Below, in pieces: positions 8,636 to 15,938 of a stretch of 44,423 bases of DNA. This DNA comes from CAZHMN01 sp964533705 (GTDB lineage Bacteria; Electryoneota; B3-LCP): contig CAZHMN010000015.1 of NCBI GenBank assembly GCA_964533705.1, forward strand, positions 1 to 44,423, given 5' to 3'. Within the stretch, counting starts at the first letter, position 1. Every line of letters begins with the position of its first letter. A program made the translations under genes and the position numbers. Under the pieces are notes generated by a model, which was given only the letters and a program-made list of their open reading frames with translations, made no database searches and had not been told where the DNA came from.

Positions 8636-9175
8636 ATGGTGATGCAAAAAACATACGGAACAACCATCGTGGCGATGCGGCTCAAGGGAAAAGCCGCTGT
8701 TGCAGGAGACGGACAGTTGACCTACGGTGAGGTTATTCTAAAGCAAAGCGGAAAGAAAATCAGGAGGTTGGCCGACGGCAAGGTTCTGGTCGGTTTCGCC
8801 GGGGCGGCAGCGGATGCTCTGGCATTATTCGAGAAATTCGAAGGACACCTGGAAGCTCATCCCGACGATCTTCGCCGGGCTGCGGTGGAGTTAGCAAAGG
8901 AATGGCGGACGGACAAGTACCTCCGCAATCTCGAGGCGGTTCTCGCGGTTGTGGACAAGAAAGCACTTCTAATGATCAGCGGGACCGGAGAGGTCATTGA
9001 ACCCGATGATGGGATTCTCGCCATCGGGTCGGGAGCTCCGGAGGCGTTGGGGGCAGCGCGCGCCCTGGCCAAGCACACCAAAATGTCGGCGCGGGAAATC
9101 GTGGAGGAAGCACTCCATATCGCTTCTGGAATCTGCATATACACCAACGACCAGATCACGGTTGAGGAGCTCTAA
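8636..9175 (+). CDS. hslV: ATP-dependent protease proteolytic subunit HslV
   Basis: A 179-residue N-terminal-nucleophile protease that forms a double hexameric ring capped by HslU in the cytosol. The catalytic Thr is the first of GTTIVAMR, here Thr9, so an 8-residue propeptide is removed; AGDGQ follows as expected. ATG 8636 is chosen because GGAGGA lies 8 nt before it; the longer frame beginning at 8570 overlaps dnaG and would add an implausible N-terminus. The next gene begins 4 nt after the stop, forming the usual hslV-hslU pair. Confidence 0.95.
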   Translation: MVMQKTYGTTIVAMRLKGKAAVAGDGQLTYGEVILKQSGKKIRRLADGKVLVGFAGAAADALALFEKFEGHLEAHPDDLRRAAVELAKEWRTDKYLRNLEAVLAVVDKKALLMISGTGEVIEPDDGILAIGSGAPEALGAARALAKHTKMSAREIVEEALHIASGICIYTNDQITVEEL

Positions 9176-9179
9176 AGTG

Positions 9180-10568
9180 ATGAACAACGAGGCGTTAACT
9201 CCCAGACAAATCGTCAAAGAATTGGATAAATACATCATTGGCCAAAGCAAGGCAAAGCGCTGCGTGGCTATCGCCCTGCGCAACCGCTGGCGCAGGCAGC
9301 AGGTACAGGGCGAGCTGCGCGATGAGATTCTGCCGAACAACATCATCATGATCGGCCCCACGGGCGTGGGCAAAACCGAGATCGCCAGGCGGCTGGCAGG
9401 GCTGGCCAATGCTCCCTTCCTGAAGATCGAGGCCTCGAAATTCACAGAAGTTGGTTACGTAGGCCGGGACGTAGAGTCCATGGTACGGGATTTGGTTGAC
9501 ATCGCAGTTTCTAAAATCAAAGCTGAGGCCGCGGAGAACGTGCTGCCCACTGCCGAAGCGGCTGCGGAGGAGAAGCTACTGGATTTGCTGCTGCCCCTTC
9601 CGGAGATTGGTTCTTCCGACGCGCCTATGTTGGCTGAAAATACGCCAGCGGTGGCTCATGCCAGATCTCAGTTGAGGGAAAAGCGCGAAAGGACGCGGGA
9701 GAAGCTTCGGGAGAAACTGCAACGGGGCGAATTGGAGAAGAAAACCGTTGAGCTGGACGTCACAGAAGAGCGCTTCAGCATGATGCAGATTTTCAGTCCG
9801 GTGGGATTGGAAGAGATGGGATTGAACATTCAGGATCTCTTCGGCGGCATCATGCCCAAGAAGCGCAAGAAGCGGAAAGCAACTGTAGCGGAGGCTCGCA
9901 ACATCCTGATTCAGGAAGAGACATCGAAATTGATTGATATGGATAAGGTGATCACAGAGGCTATTGAGCGCACCGAAAACCTGGGCATCATCTTCATTGA
10001 CGAAATTGACAAGATTGTGGGTGACGGCGGTGGCGGCACCGGGCCGGACGTCAGCCGGGAAGGGGTACAGAGGGACATACTGCCGGTGGTGGAAGGCACC
10101 AACGTTGTCACCAAGTACGGGCTGGTAAGAACAGATCACATCCTATTCATCGCAGCCGGTGCTTTTCACGCTACAAAACCTTCCGACCTGATCCCCGAAC
10201 TGCAGGGCCGCTTCCCCATCCGGGTCGAATTGGATTCATTAGGGGTCAAGGAATTCGTGCGCATCCTGACCGAACCACGCAATGCTCTGGTGAAACAGTA
10301 CACGGAACTGATGAAGGCGGAGCACGTTAAATTGAATCTGACCAAAGACGCCGTTCGCGAAATCGCACGAATTGCTGACCAGGTGAACCGCCGCATGGAG
10401 AACATCGGGGCTCGGCGATTGCATACTGTTATGACCACGTTATTGGAGGATTTGCTCTACACATTACCCAAAGCAGGCATTCGCGAGGTCGTGATTGACC
10501 GCAATCAGGTCCGCCAGACTCTGGATAAAATTTTGGAAGATGAAGATCTATCGCGCTATATTTTGTGA
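9180..10568 (+). CDS. hslU: ATP-dependent protease ATPase subunit HslU
   Basis: A 462-residue AAA+ unfoldase that feeds substrates to HslV. Walker A GPTGVGKT is at residues 59-66, followed by a helical I domain of about 140 residues, Walker B IIFIDEIDKI and sensor motifs. It ends in DLSRYIL, the conserved C-terminal tail that inserts into HslV and activates it. ATG 9180 and GTG 9177 are both possible starts; GAGGAG at 9164-9169 serves either. The frame remains open upstream to 8997, but that part lies inside hslV and is not expected to be translated. Confidence 0.96.
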   Translation: MNNEALTPRQIVKELDKYIIGQSKAKRCVAIALRNRWRRQQVQGELRDEILPNNIIMIGPTGVGKTEIARRLAGLANAPFLKIEASKFTEVGYVGRDVESMVRDLVDIAVSKIKAEAAENVLPTAEAAAEEKLLDLLLPLPEIGSSDAPMLAENTPAVAHARSQLREKRERTREKLREKLQRGELEKKTVELDVTEERFSMMQIFSPVGLEEMGLNIQDLFGGIMPKKRKKRKATVAEARNILIQEETSKLIDMDKVITEAIERTENLGIIFIDEIDKIVGDGGGGTGPDVSREGVQRDILPVVEGTNVVTKYGLVRTDHILFIAAGAFHATKPSDLIPELQGRFPIRVELDSLGVKEFVRILTEPRNALVKQYTELMKAEHVKLNLTKDAVREIARIADQVNRRMENIGARRLHTVMTTLLEDLLYTLPKAGIREVVIDRNQVRQTLDKILEDEDLSRYIL

Positions 10569-10633
10569 CAGGATAAGGTTTGAAGCGATCACGCAGATTG
10601 GGATACGGCTTGGAACAGGAAGGGAGGAACAAA

Positions 10634-10660
10634 AATGGCTGCCAGCGGCAGCCATTCGTT
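10634..10660 (+). terminator. Terminator after hslVU
   Basis: A 10-bp perfect stem, AATGGCTGCC with GGCAGCCATT, closes an AGC loop and is followed by CGTTATT. The T tract is weak. It is the likely end of the dnaG-hslVU transcript. Confidence 0.6.
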
Positions 10661-10761
10661 ATTAAGGGTCATTTCCAAATGCGCGGCACATACCGGGAGG
10701 GGCGAGAAATTCCTCAACGAACCTGCATCCGAGAATTTCTTTTAAAGATTTCCAAGTGGAT

Positions 10762-11148
10762 TTATTCCTTTGCCGGAGGGGGGACTACGTCAGGGACTAA
10801 CTTGCTGATCAGCTCTTTCATCTGCCAGAACATATAGGGCTTCTCCAGAAATCCATCCGCTCTTTCCCGCTGCATCTGAATCTCGGATTGTGACAGAGGC
10901 ACACCACTGATCAACACAACAGGAACCGGGGCGTCCGAGGCCTTAATCTTCTCCAACAACTCCACCCCGGTCATCTCGGGCATAAAAATATCGGCGATGA
11001 CCAGGTTCGGTTGTTGCTCCTGGAAAATTTCCCAGCCCTGGCGACCGTCGGTAGCATGAAAAATCTCGAACCCTAACGATTCCATATAATCGTGTAATAT
11101 GGTGCGGATGGTTTGATCATCATCCACCACCAGAACCTTATGGCTCAT
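10762..11148 (-). CDS. Single-domain response regulator (CheY-like receiver)
   Basis: A 128-residue receiver domain with no output domain. The acidic pair is in LVVDDDQ, the phospho-acceptor Asp in VIADIFMPEMTG (about residue 53), the Thr/Ser switch in VVLISG and the conserved Lys in FLEKPY. A strong GGAGG lies 8 nt before ATG 11148. It is alone on its strand next to tRNA-Glu. The histidine kinase gene ending at 13271 is on the same strand two genes upstream and is a plausible partner, but nothing in the sequence proves this. The tail PPPAKE is Pro-rich and probably disordered. Confidence 0.92.
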   Translation of the reverse strand: MSHKVLVVDDDQTIRTILHDYMESLGFEIFHATDGRQGWEIFQEQQPNLVIADIFMPEMTGVELLEKIKASDAPVPVVLISGVPLSQSEIQMQRERADGFLEKPYMFWQMKELISKLVPDVVPPPAKE

Positions 11149-11290
11149 AACGATGCCTCCTATCGTTATCCGATTGGCCTCACACTATTCGAGGTGAAGC
11201 AGAAATAAATATGGGGCACCGAAATCAGATAACTTTAAAATACTGCAGAAGGTGATTTCTTGAATAGAGAAAAACAAACTGGATGTTTAT

Positions 11291-11365
11291 TGGTGACCCC
11301 CAGGGGACTCGAACCCCTGTTGCAGGGTCGAAAACCCTGAGTCCTAACCACTAGACGAGGGGGCC
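11291..11365 (-). tRNA. tRNA-Glu (anticodon UUC)
   Basis: A full 75-nt cloverleaf including the encoded CCA. The acceptor GGCCCCC pairs with GGGGGTC (one G-T pair). The D stem is GTC/GAC, the anticodon stem CAGGG/CCCTG with loop TTTTCGA placing TTC at 34-36, and the T arm is GGGG-TTCGAGT-CCCC. The promoter is at 11378-11406. Confidence 0.95.
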
Positions 11366-11377
11366 AATCGACATGGA

Positions 11378-11406
11378 AATATAACATGCGACCGGCGCGT
11401 TTTCAA
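11378..11406 (-). promoter_or_regulatory. Promoter of tRNA-Glu
   Basis: Read on the minus strand: TTGAAA, a 17-nt spacer and TATATT, ending 12 nt before the mature 5' end of the tRNA. This is a near-consensus sigma70 promoter. Confidence 0.75.
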
Positions 11407-11519
11407 GAGATTTTTATTCTTTTAGGCTTATACATGTACATCACACGCCATTATAGGGATTCGATTATCCGATATGCCTGTTTGAATATCCCCTCATGGC
11501 TTTTCTCGCCAAACCCTCC

Positions 11520-13274
11520 TTAAGGATTCAAGTCAGCCCGCTCGACCAAAAGGCCATCCGGCGACAGGACTTCCAGAATAACATTTTCACCGTCAACTTC
11601 CACCAGACAAAAGTGGGAAAGCGGGTAGAAGAACTGCACGGAATCCTTCCAGGGAATACTCTCATCGCGCGCATAGTACGGAGCGCCCCCACCCCCTGTG
11701 ATAATCTGCCAGACGGGTACATCGAACGAAGGATCAACATTCCGGTCAATTAACGCTCTGCTGTAGTTGTGCTCATGGCCGGCGAAGAGAGCCAGGACTT
11801 TATGGCGGCAGAGGATTCGCCAGAAGCGATTTCTCATCTGCACGATCTCCGGCTTTTCACCAGCCCACCACATGGCATCCTGAGCGTGGCCGCCGGTAGG
11901 AAAGGCGGGATTGTGCGTGAAAACGAAGAGATGTTCCAGGCCTCGCTTTCTGGCTGAATCCAGATCCCTATCCAACCATTCGAGTTGCTCATCACGCAGG
12001 GTTCCCCTGAGTTCCCCGTGCATATCGACAACTAATTCCCCCGGTCCTTTCTGGTGGTAATCGCTGTTCAGCATGGTGAAATGCGAGTTACCCCAGTCGA
12101 ATGAATATACGGTTTCGCTATATGGCGGAAAATCATCGGAAGTCGGCTGGGGGCTATTTACGGGGTTGACGAAGTGGCGAGCGAAAACGGCTTCGCCGGT
12201 TTCCTCACCGCGCCGGGGCGCCCGGTTTTTCAGCCCCTTCTTCTGGAAAAATTTAAAGGTCAGATCGTGATTGCCGATCCCTTCGTAGATGGGAATTCTG
12301 CCGCCGACCGGACCCGCTATGCGCTTCCATGACCTGAATTGATTTTCGAGTTCGGAAGGGTCGCTGGTGGTACCGGAGACCAGGTCTCCCGGTACGAGGA
12401 TCAGATCGGCGTTTCGTATGTACGCCTGAGTAAGTATGGATCTAAGGACTTCAGCGTTAACACCTTCAACGTCCCGATCTCCATCACCGTAGGTTGCGCG
12501 GGTATCCGAGAAGACAGCGAAGCTGAATTTTTGCTGTGATCTCAGGGGCGGCGCGGTTCGAAATTGAAGTTCGGGGCTCTTGAATTTTACGTCTCCATTT
12601 ACCCATGTGATTTGGTAATCATAAGTCGTTCCTGGCGCAAGACCGGATAAGAGGAATTCACTACGAGTTTCGGTGGCATCGAACTCGAAGGTTAAATCGC
12701 CGGGTTGGACTTGTAGACGACAATCCACAGCGCGATCAAACTCCCAGGATATAACGGCGCTGGCGGGCGTAACGCAATCCACGAAGGGGCCTTCGATAAG
12801 AGCCGCAGCCCGGTAATATTCGCCATCCAGGGATCGCCCGTAGGCAAAAACTCGATCGAAGACTTGAAGTTTATCACTGAAAAGAATCAAACGGTAGGCC
12901 AGATGACCACCCCGATTTTCTTTTAGATTGACGATGTCGAGACTTCCACTCTCTATATTTTTCAGGTTGAATTCAGCGAAAATCGTCAGCGAGTCAAACC
13001 TCGTAAGGCCACCTCTCAACCTATAAAATGGATACTCAAGTTCTGCGACATGGGGAATGACGCCCAGGTAGGCTCTGCCACCGGTACAAGGTTTCAAGGT
13101 TGTGACCGTGACACCAACGATGCCGTCAGGTTTGATTTCAACGTGCGGTTCGGCGGCGAGAAAACGGCCCGAACGGGGTATTTCGATCGGGGGTGTGGTT
13201 GGATCCGGGGCAGCTGCACTGCAGATGAACAGCAGCACCGATAGAGCAAGGGAAAAAGGGTAACAAATCTTCAT
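11520..13274 (-). CDS. Secreted purple-acid-phosphatase-like metallophosphoesterase
   Basis: A 584-residue protein with a signal peptide (residues 1-21, hydrophobic SLALSVLLFICSAAA). A fibronectin-III-like N-terminal domain (about residues 150-240, ending near APGTTYDYQITW) is followed by a calcineurin-like phosphoesterase domain (about residues 250-560). Metal-binding motifs visible: FSDTR (first Asp), VPGDLVSG, GIGNHD, THNPAF and FAGHEHNYS. The classic DxH is DxR here. It probably hydrolyses phosphate esters in the periplasm or outside the cell; the substrate is unknown. The ATG overlaps the stop of the upstream histidine kinase gene (ATGA), so the two are translationally coupled, hinting at a role tied to that sensor. 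Confidence 0.85.
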   Translation of the reverse strand: MKICYPFSLALSVLLFICSAAAPDPTTPPIEIPRSGRFLAAEPHVEIKPDGIVGVTVTTLKPCTGGRAYLGVIPHVAELEYPFYRLRGGLTRFDSLTIFAEFNLKNIESGSLDIVNLKENRGGHLAYRLILFSDKLQVFDRVFAYGRSLDGEYYRAAALIEGPFVDCVTPASAVISWEFDRAVDCRLQVQPGDLTFEFDATETRSEFLLSGLAPGTTYDYQITWVNGDVKFKSPELQFRTAPPLRSQQKFSFAVFSDTRATYGDGDRDVEGVNAEVLRSILTQAYIRNADLILVPGDLVSGTTSDPSELENQFRSWKRIAGPVGGRIPIYEGIGNHDLTFKFFQKKGLKNRAPRRGEETGEAVFARHFVNPVNSPQPTSDDFPPYSETVYSFDWGNSHFTMLNSDYHQKGPGELVVDMHGELRGTLRDEQLEWLDRDLDSARKRGLEHLFVFTHNPAFPTGGHAQDAMWWAGEKPEIVQMRNRFWRILCRHKVLALFAGHEHNYSRALIDRNVDPSFDVPVWQIITGGGGAPYYARDESIPWKDSVQFFYPLSHFCLVEVDGENVILEVLSPDGLLVERADLNP

Positions 13275-14467
13275 TCACTCTCCAGGGGCAGGTAGATCGT
13301 GTACCGCGTTCCTTTACCCAACTCACTCCAGACTGAGATCGTTCCTTGATGAGCCTCGATTGTTCTTTTCACGATGGCCATACCCAGCCCGGTGCCGTCT
13401 TTGCGCTGTGAGAAAAAGTCCTCGAAGACGCGCTCTTTTACTTCCTCACCCATTCCAATTCCGGTATCCTCAAAGTCCATGCGCAGTTTATCATCTTCAC
13501 GGACGCACCTGAATAAGAAGGTCCCGCCCTCGGGCATGGCCGCCAGCGCGTTGGCAGCAATGTTGTAGAAGACGTTCTTAAATTTCTCCGAATCAAAATT
13601 AACATATCCATCATATTGTACGGATTTCTTAAACTTGATCTGGCAGCCCTCGAAATCCTTGCGAAGGAACTCATCCACTTCCTTTAGCCATTGCTTAATC
13701 TTAACCCTGGTGCGGACGATTTTTTGTTCACTGCGACCGAACTTGAGGATTTCGTTGACCATATCCACGAGGCGCTGGACTTCGGATGTGATTTTGCCGG
13801 CATATTGTTGCCTTTTTTCTTCGGCCAGAGAGGGGCTGTTCAGCAACTGTGCGTAACCGCTGATGCAGGTGAGGGGTTTTTTAAGGTCGTGGATAATCCC
13901 CGAGGCCAACCTCCCCAGGAGGGAGAGGCGCTCACGACGGAGCAACTCTTCATGAGCCTCACGCAGATTACTCAACGCTTCCGCCAATTGTCGGTTCTTT
14001 TGCATAATTGTTTCGGCGAAGCGGCTGTCGCTGTGGCGCAGGTTGTGCGAAAGAGCCCGTGAGACTTCAAGATGAATGGAGGGGTAATCACGGATCAGAT
14101 CTGAAAAGTCTGATTTGGAGATCACCAGCAATTTGGTCTCGGTACGCGCCTTAACGGTAGCGGATCTGGGTTGATCGTCAATCAGAGCCATCTCTCCGAA
14201 GAAGTCCCCGGCGCGGCTGAGAGTGGCTATTGTTTCGGATTCATCTTCTGAAGCTTCGAGAACAATTTCAATTTCTCCGGATTCGATGATGTAAAAGGCA
14301 TCCGGAGCGTCGCCCTGGCGAAAGATGACCTCTCCGGGAAGCGCGACCCTTTTGGAGACCAATGTGGAAAGGTGCTCTAACTCTTCAATATTGAGGCCAT
14401 CGAAGAAATGAATACGCCTCAGGAGTTTTTGGGCAATCTCTTCTACTTTCAGGGAATCGACAACCAT
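13271..14467 (-). CDS. Histidine kinase with N-terminal cyclic-nucleotide-binding domain
   Basis: A 398-residue soluble kinase. Residues about 20-140 form a CRP-type cNMP-binding domain (GEVIFRQGD, DFFGEMALIDDQPRSATV). A short coiled coil leads to HisKA with phospho-acceptor His in GIIHDLKKPL and a GHKL ATPase with NIAANALAAM, DTGIGMGEEV and GTGLGMAI. No membrane segments or receiver. ATG 14467 is preferred: the promoter at 14514-14543 would start transcription at about 14507, within the alternative GTG at 14509, so the longer form may not be made. The gene overlaps the phosphoesterase gene downstream by 4 nt. Confidence 0.88.
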   Translation of the reverse strand: MVVDSLKVEEIAQKLLRRIHFFDGLNIEELEHLSTLVSKRVALPGEVIFRQGDAPDAFYIIESGEIEIVLEASEDESETIATLSRAGDFFGEMALIDDQPRSATVKARTETKLLVISKSDFSDLIRDYPSIHLEVSRALSHNLRHSDSRFAETIMQKNRQLAEALSNLREAHEELLRRERLSLLGRLASGIIHDLKKPLTCISGYAQLLNSPSLAEEKRQQYAGKITSEVQRLVDMVNEILKFGRSEQKIVRTRVKIKQWLKEVDEFLRKDFEGCQIKFKKSVQYDGYVNFDSEKFKNVFYNIAANALAAMPEGGTFLFRCVREDDKLRMDFEDTGIGMGEEVKERVFEDFFSQRKDGTGLGMAIVKRTIEAHQGTISVWSELGKGTRYTIYLPLESE

Positions 14468-14513
14468 AGACTTACTTGCAATCCTAAAATAGACTTTACG
14501 ACTTTTCACTGCA

Positions 14514-14543
14514 AATATATCACCTTTTGCTCTGTTTTGTCAA
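14514..14543 (-). promoter_or_regulatory. Promoter of the cNMP-kinase/phosphoesterase operon
   Basis: Minus strand: TTGACA (14543-14538), an 18-nt spacer and TATATT (14519-14514). The predicted start near 14507 gives a 40-nt leader to ATG 14467. Confidence 0.75.
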
Positions 14544-14681
14544 ATAAAAATACTATTGATTCCACCATAACCGGCTTTGCGGCAATAAAAGGGAAGAATA
14601 TGATCTTCTCGCTTGTTTCTTGCCACTGCTGCTCTTAAATTAAATACATCCCTGTGAGAAAACGTCCGAAAGGAATTGGGG

Positions 14682-15371
14682 ATGAATATACCGAATTTGC
14701 ACGCCTGGCCCAAGGATTACAAATCTGCCATAGAGCTTCAGCGATCGCTTTCAGAAAGAATTTCACTGACAGCAATAGAGGATAAGGATTATTCGCTGGT
14801 CGCCGGCACAGACGTATCCGGAGTATTCGCTCGAGGCCGATTGTGGGCGGCAGTTATTGTTCTGAAATTGCCGGGATTTGAGGTCGTAGAGGAATCCTAT
14901 GCTACATTGAAGGCAGAATTTCCGTACATTCCCGGTCTTCTCTCCTTTCGGGAATTGCCCGTTATGCTGGAGGCCATGAGAAAGCTGAATTCGGTGCCGG
15001 ACGTCATCATCTGCGATGGGCAGGGATTAGCCCATCCCCGTTTCTTCGGATTGGCCTGTCATCTGGGCCTCTGGTTGAACCTGCCGACGGTAGGATGTGC
15101 CAAGTCGAGGTTAGTCGGGGAAGCCTCCGAACCGGGTCCCAATCCCGGCAACTGGCGATCCCTACGGTATAAAAACCGCAACGTCGGTGCCGTGCTGCGC
15201 ACCAGAAACAAGAGTAAGCCCGTCTTCGTCTCCCCTGGCCATCTCACAGATGTCCGCACCGCGAGGCGAATCGTGCGATCCTGCTGCCTGCGTGCCCGCC
15301 TGCCCGAACCGACGAGGTTGGCTCATCTGGCGGTTAACCGGTACAGATTAAGCGACCACAACGTGGATTGA
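14682..15371 (+). CDS. nfi: Endonuclease V
   Basis: A 229-residue repair enzyme that nicks DNA 3' to deaminated bases, chiefly hypoxanthine. Diagnostic blocks: VAGTDVSG with catalytic Asp44, FPYIPGLLSFRE carrying the wedge and the catalytic Glu, CDGQGLAHPRFFG with the third acidic residue, and CAKSRLVG. ATG 14682 is chosen over TTG 14676 because AGGA lies 7 nt before it. It is transcribed divergently from the kinase operon. The C-terminal tail is typical in length, and there is no obvious partner gene downstream. Confidence 0.94.
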   Translation: MNIPNLHAWPKDYKSAIELQRSLSERISLTAIEDKDYSLVAGTDVSGVFARGRLWAAVIVLKLPGFEVVEESYATLKAEFPYIPGLLSFRELPVMLEAMRKLNSVPDVIICDGQGLAHPRFFGLACHLGLWLNLPTVGCAKSRLVGEASEPGPNPGNWRSLRYKNRNVGAVLRTRNKSKPVFVSPGHLTDVRTARRIVRSCCLRARLPEPTRLAHLAVNRYRLSDHNVD

Positions 15372-15442
15372 GTGTCATATACCGGTGATTATACTAATGT
15401 CGAAAGCAATTTCCGGTTCACCAACAGGTCATTCCCGGGTCA

Positions 15443-15458
15443 CAAAGGGATCCCTTTG
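15443..15458. repeat. 16-bp perfect palindrome
   Basis: CAAAGGGATCCCTTTG reads the same on both strands. It lies in the 567-nt non-coding interval after nfi, which also holds the gapped repeat, the promoter at 15755 and a 150-nt leader. It may be a protein-binding site or part of a repeat element. Confidence 0.5.
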
Positions 15459-15499
15459 GGAAGAGCAAGATTTTATATTACCATTATTATTTGTCTTAG

Positions 15500-15623
15500 A
15501 TTCCCGNNNNNNNNNNNNNNNNNNNNNNNNNNNNNNNNNNNNNNNNNNNNNNNNNNNNNNNNNNNNNNNNNNNNNNNNNNNNNNNNNNNNNNNNNNNNNN
15601 NNNNNNCTTGCGCGGGAATGACA
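15500..15623. repeat. Palindromic repeat of the GGAATGACA family, interrupted by an assembly gap
   Basis: The left arm ATTCCCG (15500-15506) and right arm CGGGAATGACA (15613-15623) flank the 100-N gap. The arms match the pattern of the copies at 6598 and 42078. Such repeats often break short-read assemblies, which would explain the gap's position. Confidence 0.6.
15507..15606. other. Assembly gap (100 N)
   Basis: Exactly 100 N, a placeholder of unknown true size, inside an intergenic palindromic repeat. Genes could be missing here if the real gap is large. Confidence 0.98.
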
Positions 15624-15754
15624 ATTCAATGGACATATAATATCGGAAATTACTCTGGCAAACCAGTATAGAAGTCCAATTAGACGGTATTGCCCAATAC
15701 TTAAAGGATTTTGGAGGTTTAGCATTAAAAAAATAGATCGCCTTCAAAAAAGGC

Positions 15755-15783
15755 TTGACATTTGGCAATAATCTAATTATATT
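15755..15783 (+). promoter_or_regulatory. Strong sigma70 promoter of the first T9SS cargo gene
   Basis: TTGACA, a 17-nt spacer and TATATT. Transcription would start near 15790, giving a purine-rich leader of about 150 nt before ATG 15939. Confidence 0.8.
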
Positions 15784-15938
15784 TTAGGATACAGAAATAT
15801 TCAAGTAGGATTGGAGGATGAAGTAATTGAAAGAAGGAAAGGAGGTTGATGAAGGAGTTCTGCAACTGATTGCATACCGGGACTGATAACGAGAGACTCA
15901 CTTAATCGAAACTTGCAAATGCATTTGGAGGCAAACTT

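Noticed and set aside
10580..10837. A short plus-strand frame after hslU
   Set aside because: It crosses the hslVU terminator and overlaps the receiver-domain gene on the other strand, which is a clear real gene.
15849..15869. A six-codon ORF with a strong AAAGGAGG site in the leader of the first T9SS gene
   Set aside because: It is too short to assign, has no regulatory codons of an attenuator and no hairpin next to it; the purine-rich leader may make ribosome-site matches by chance.
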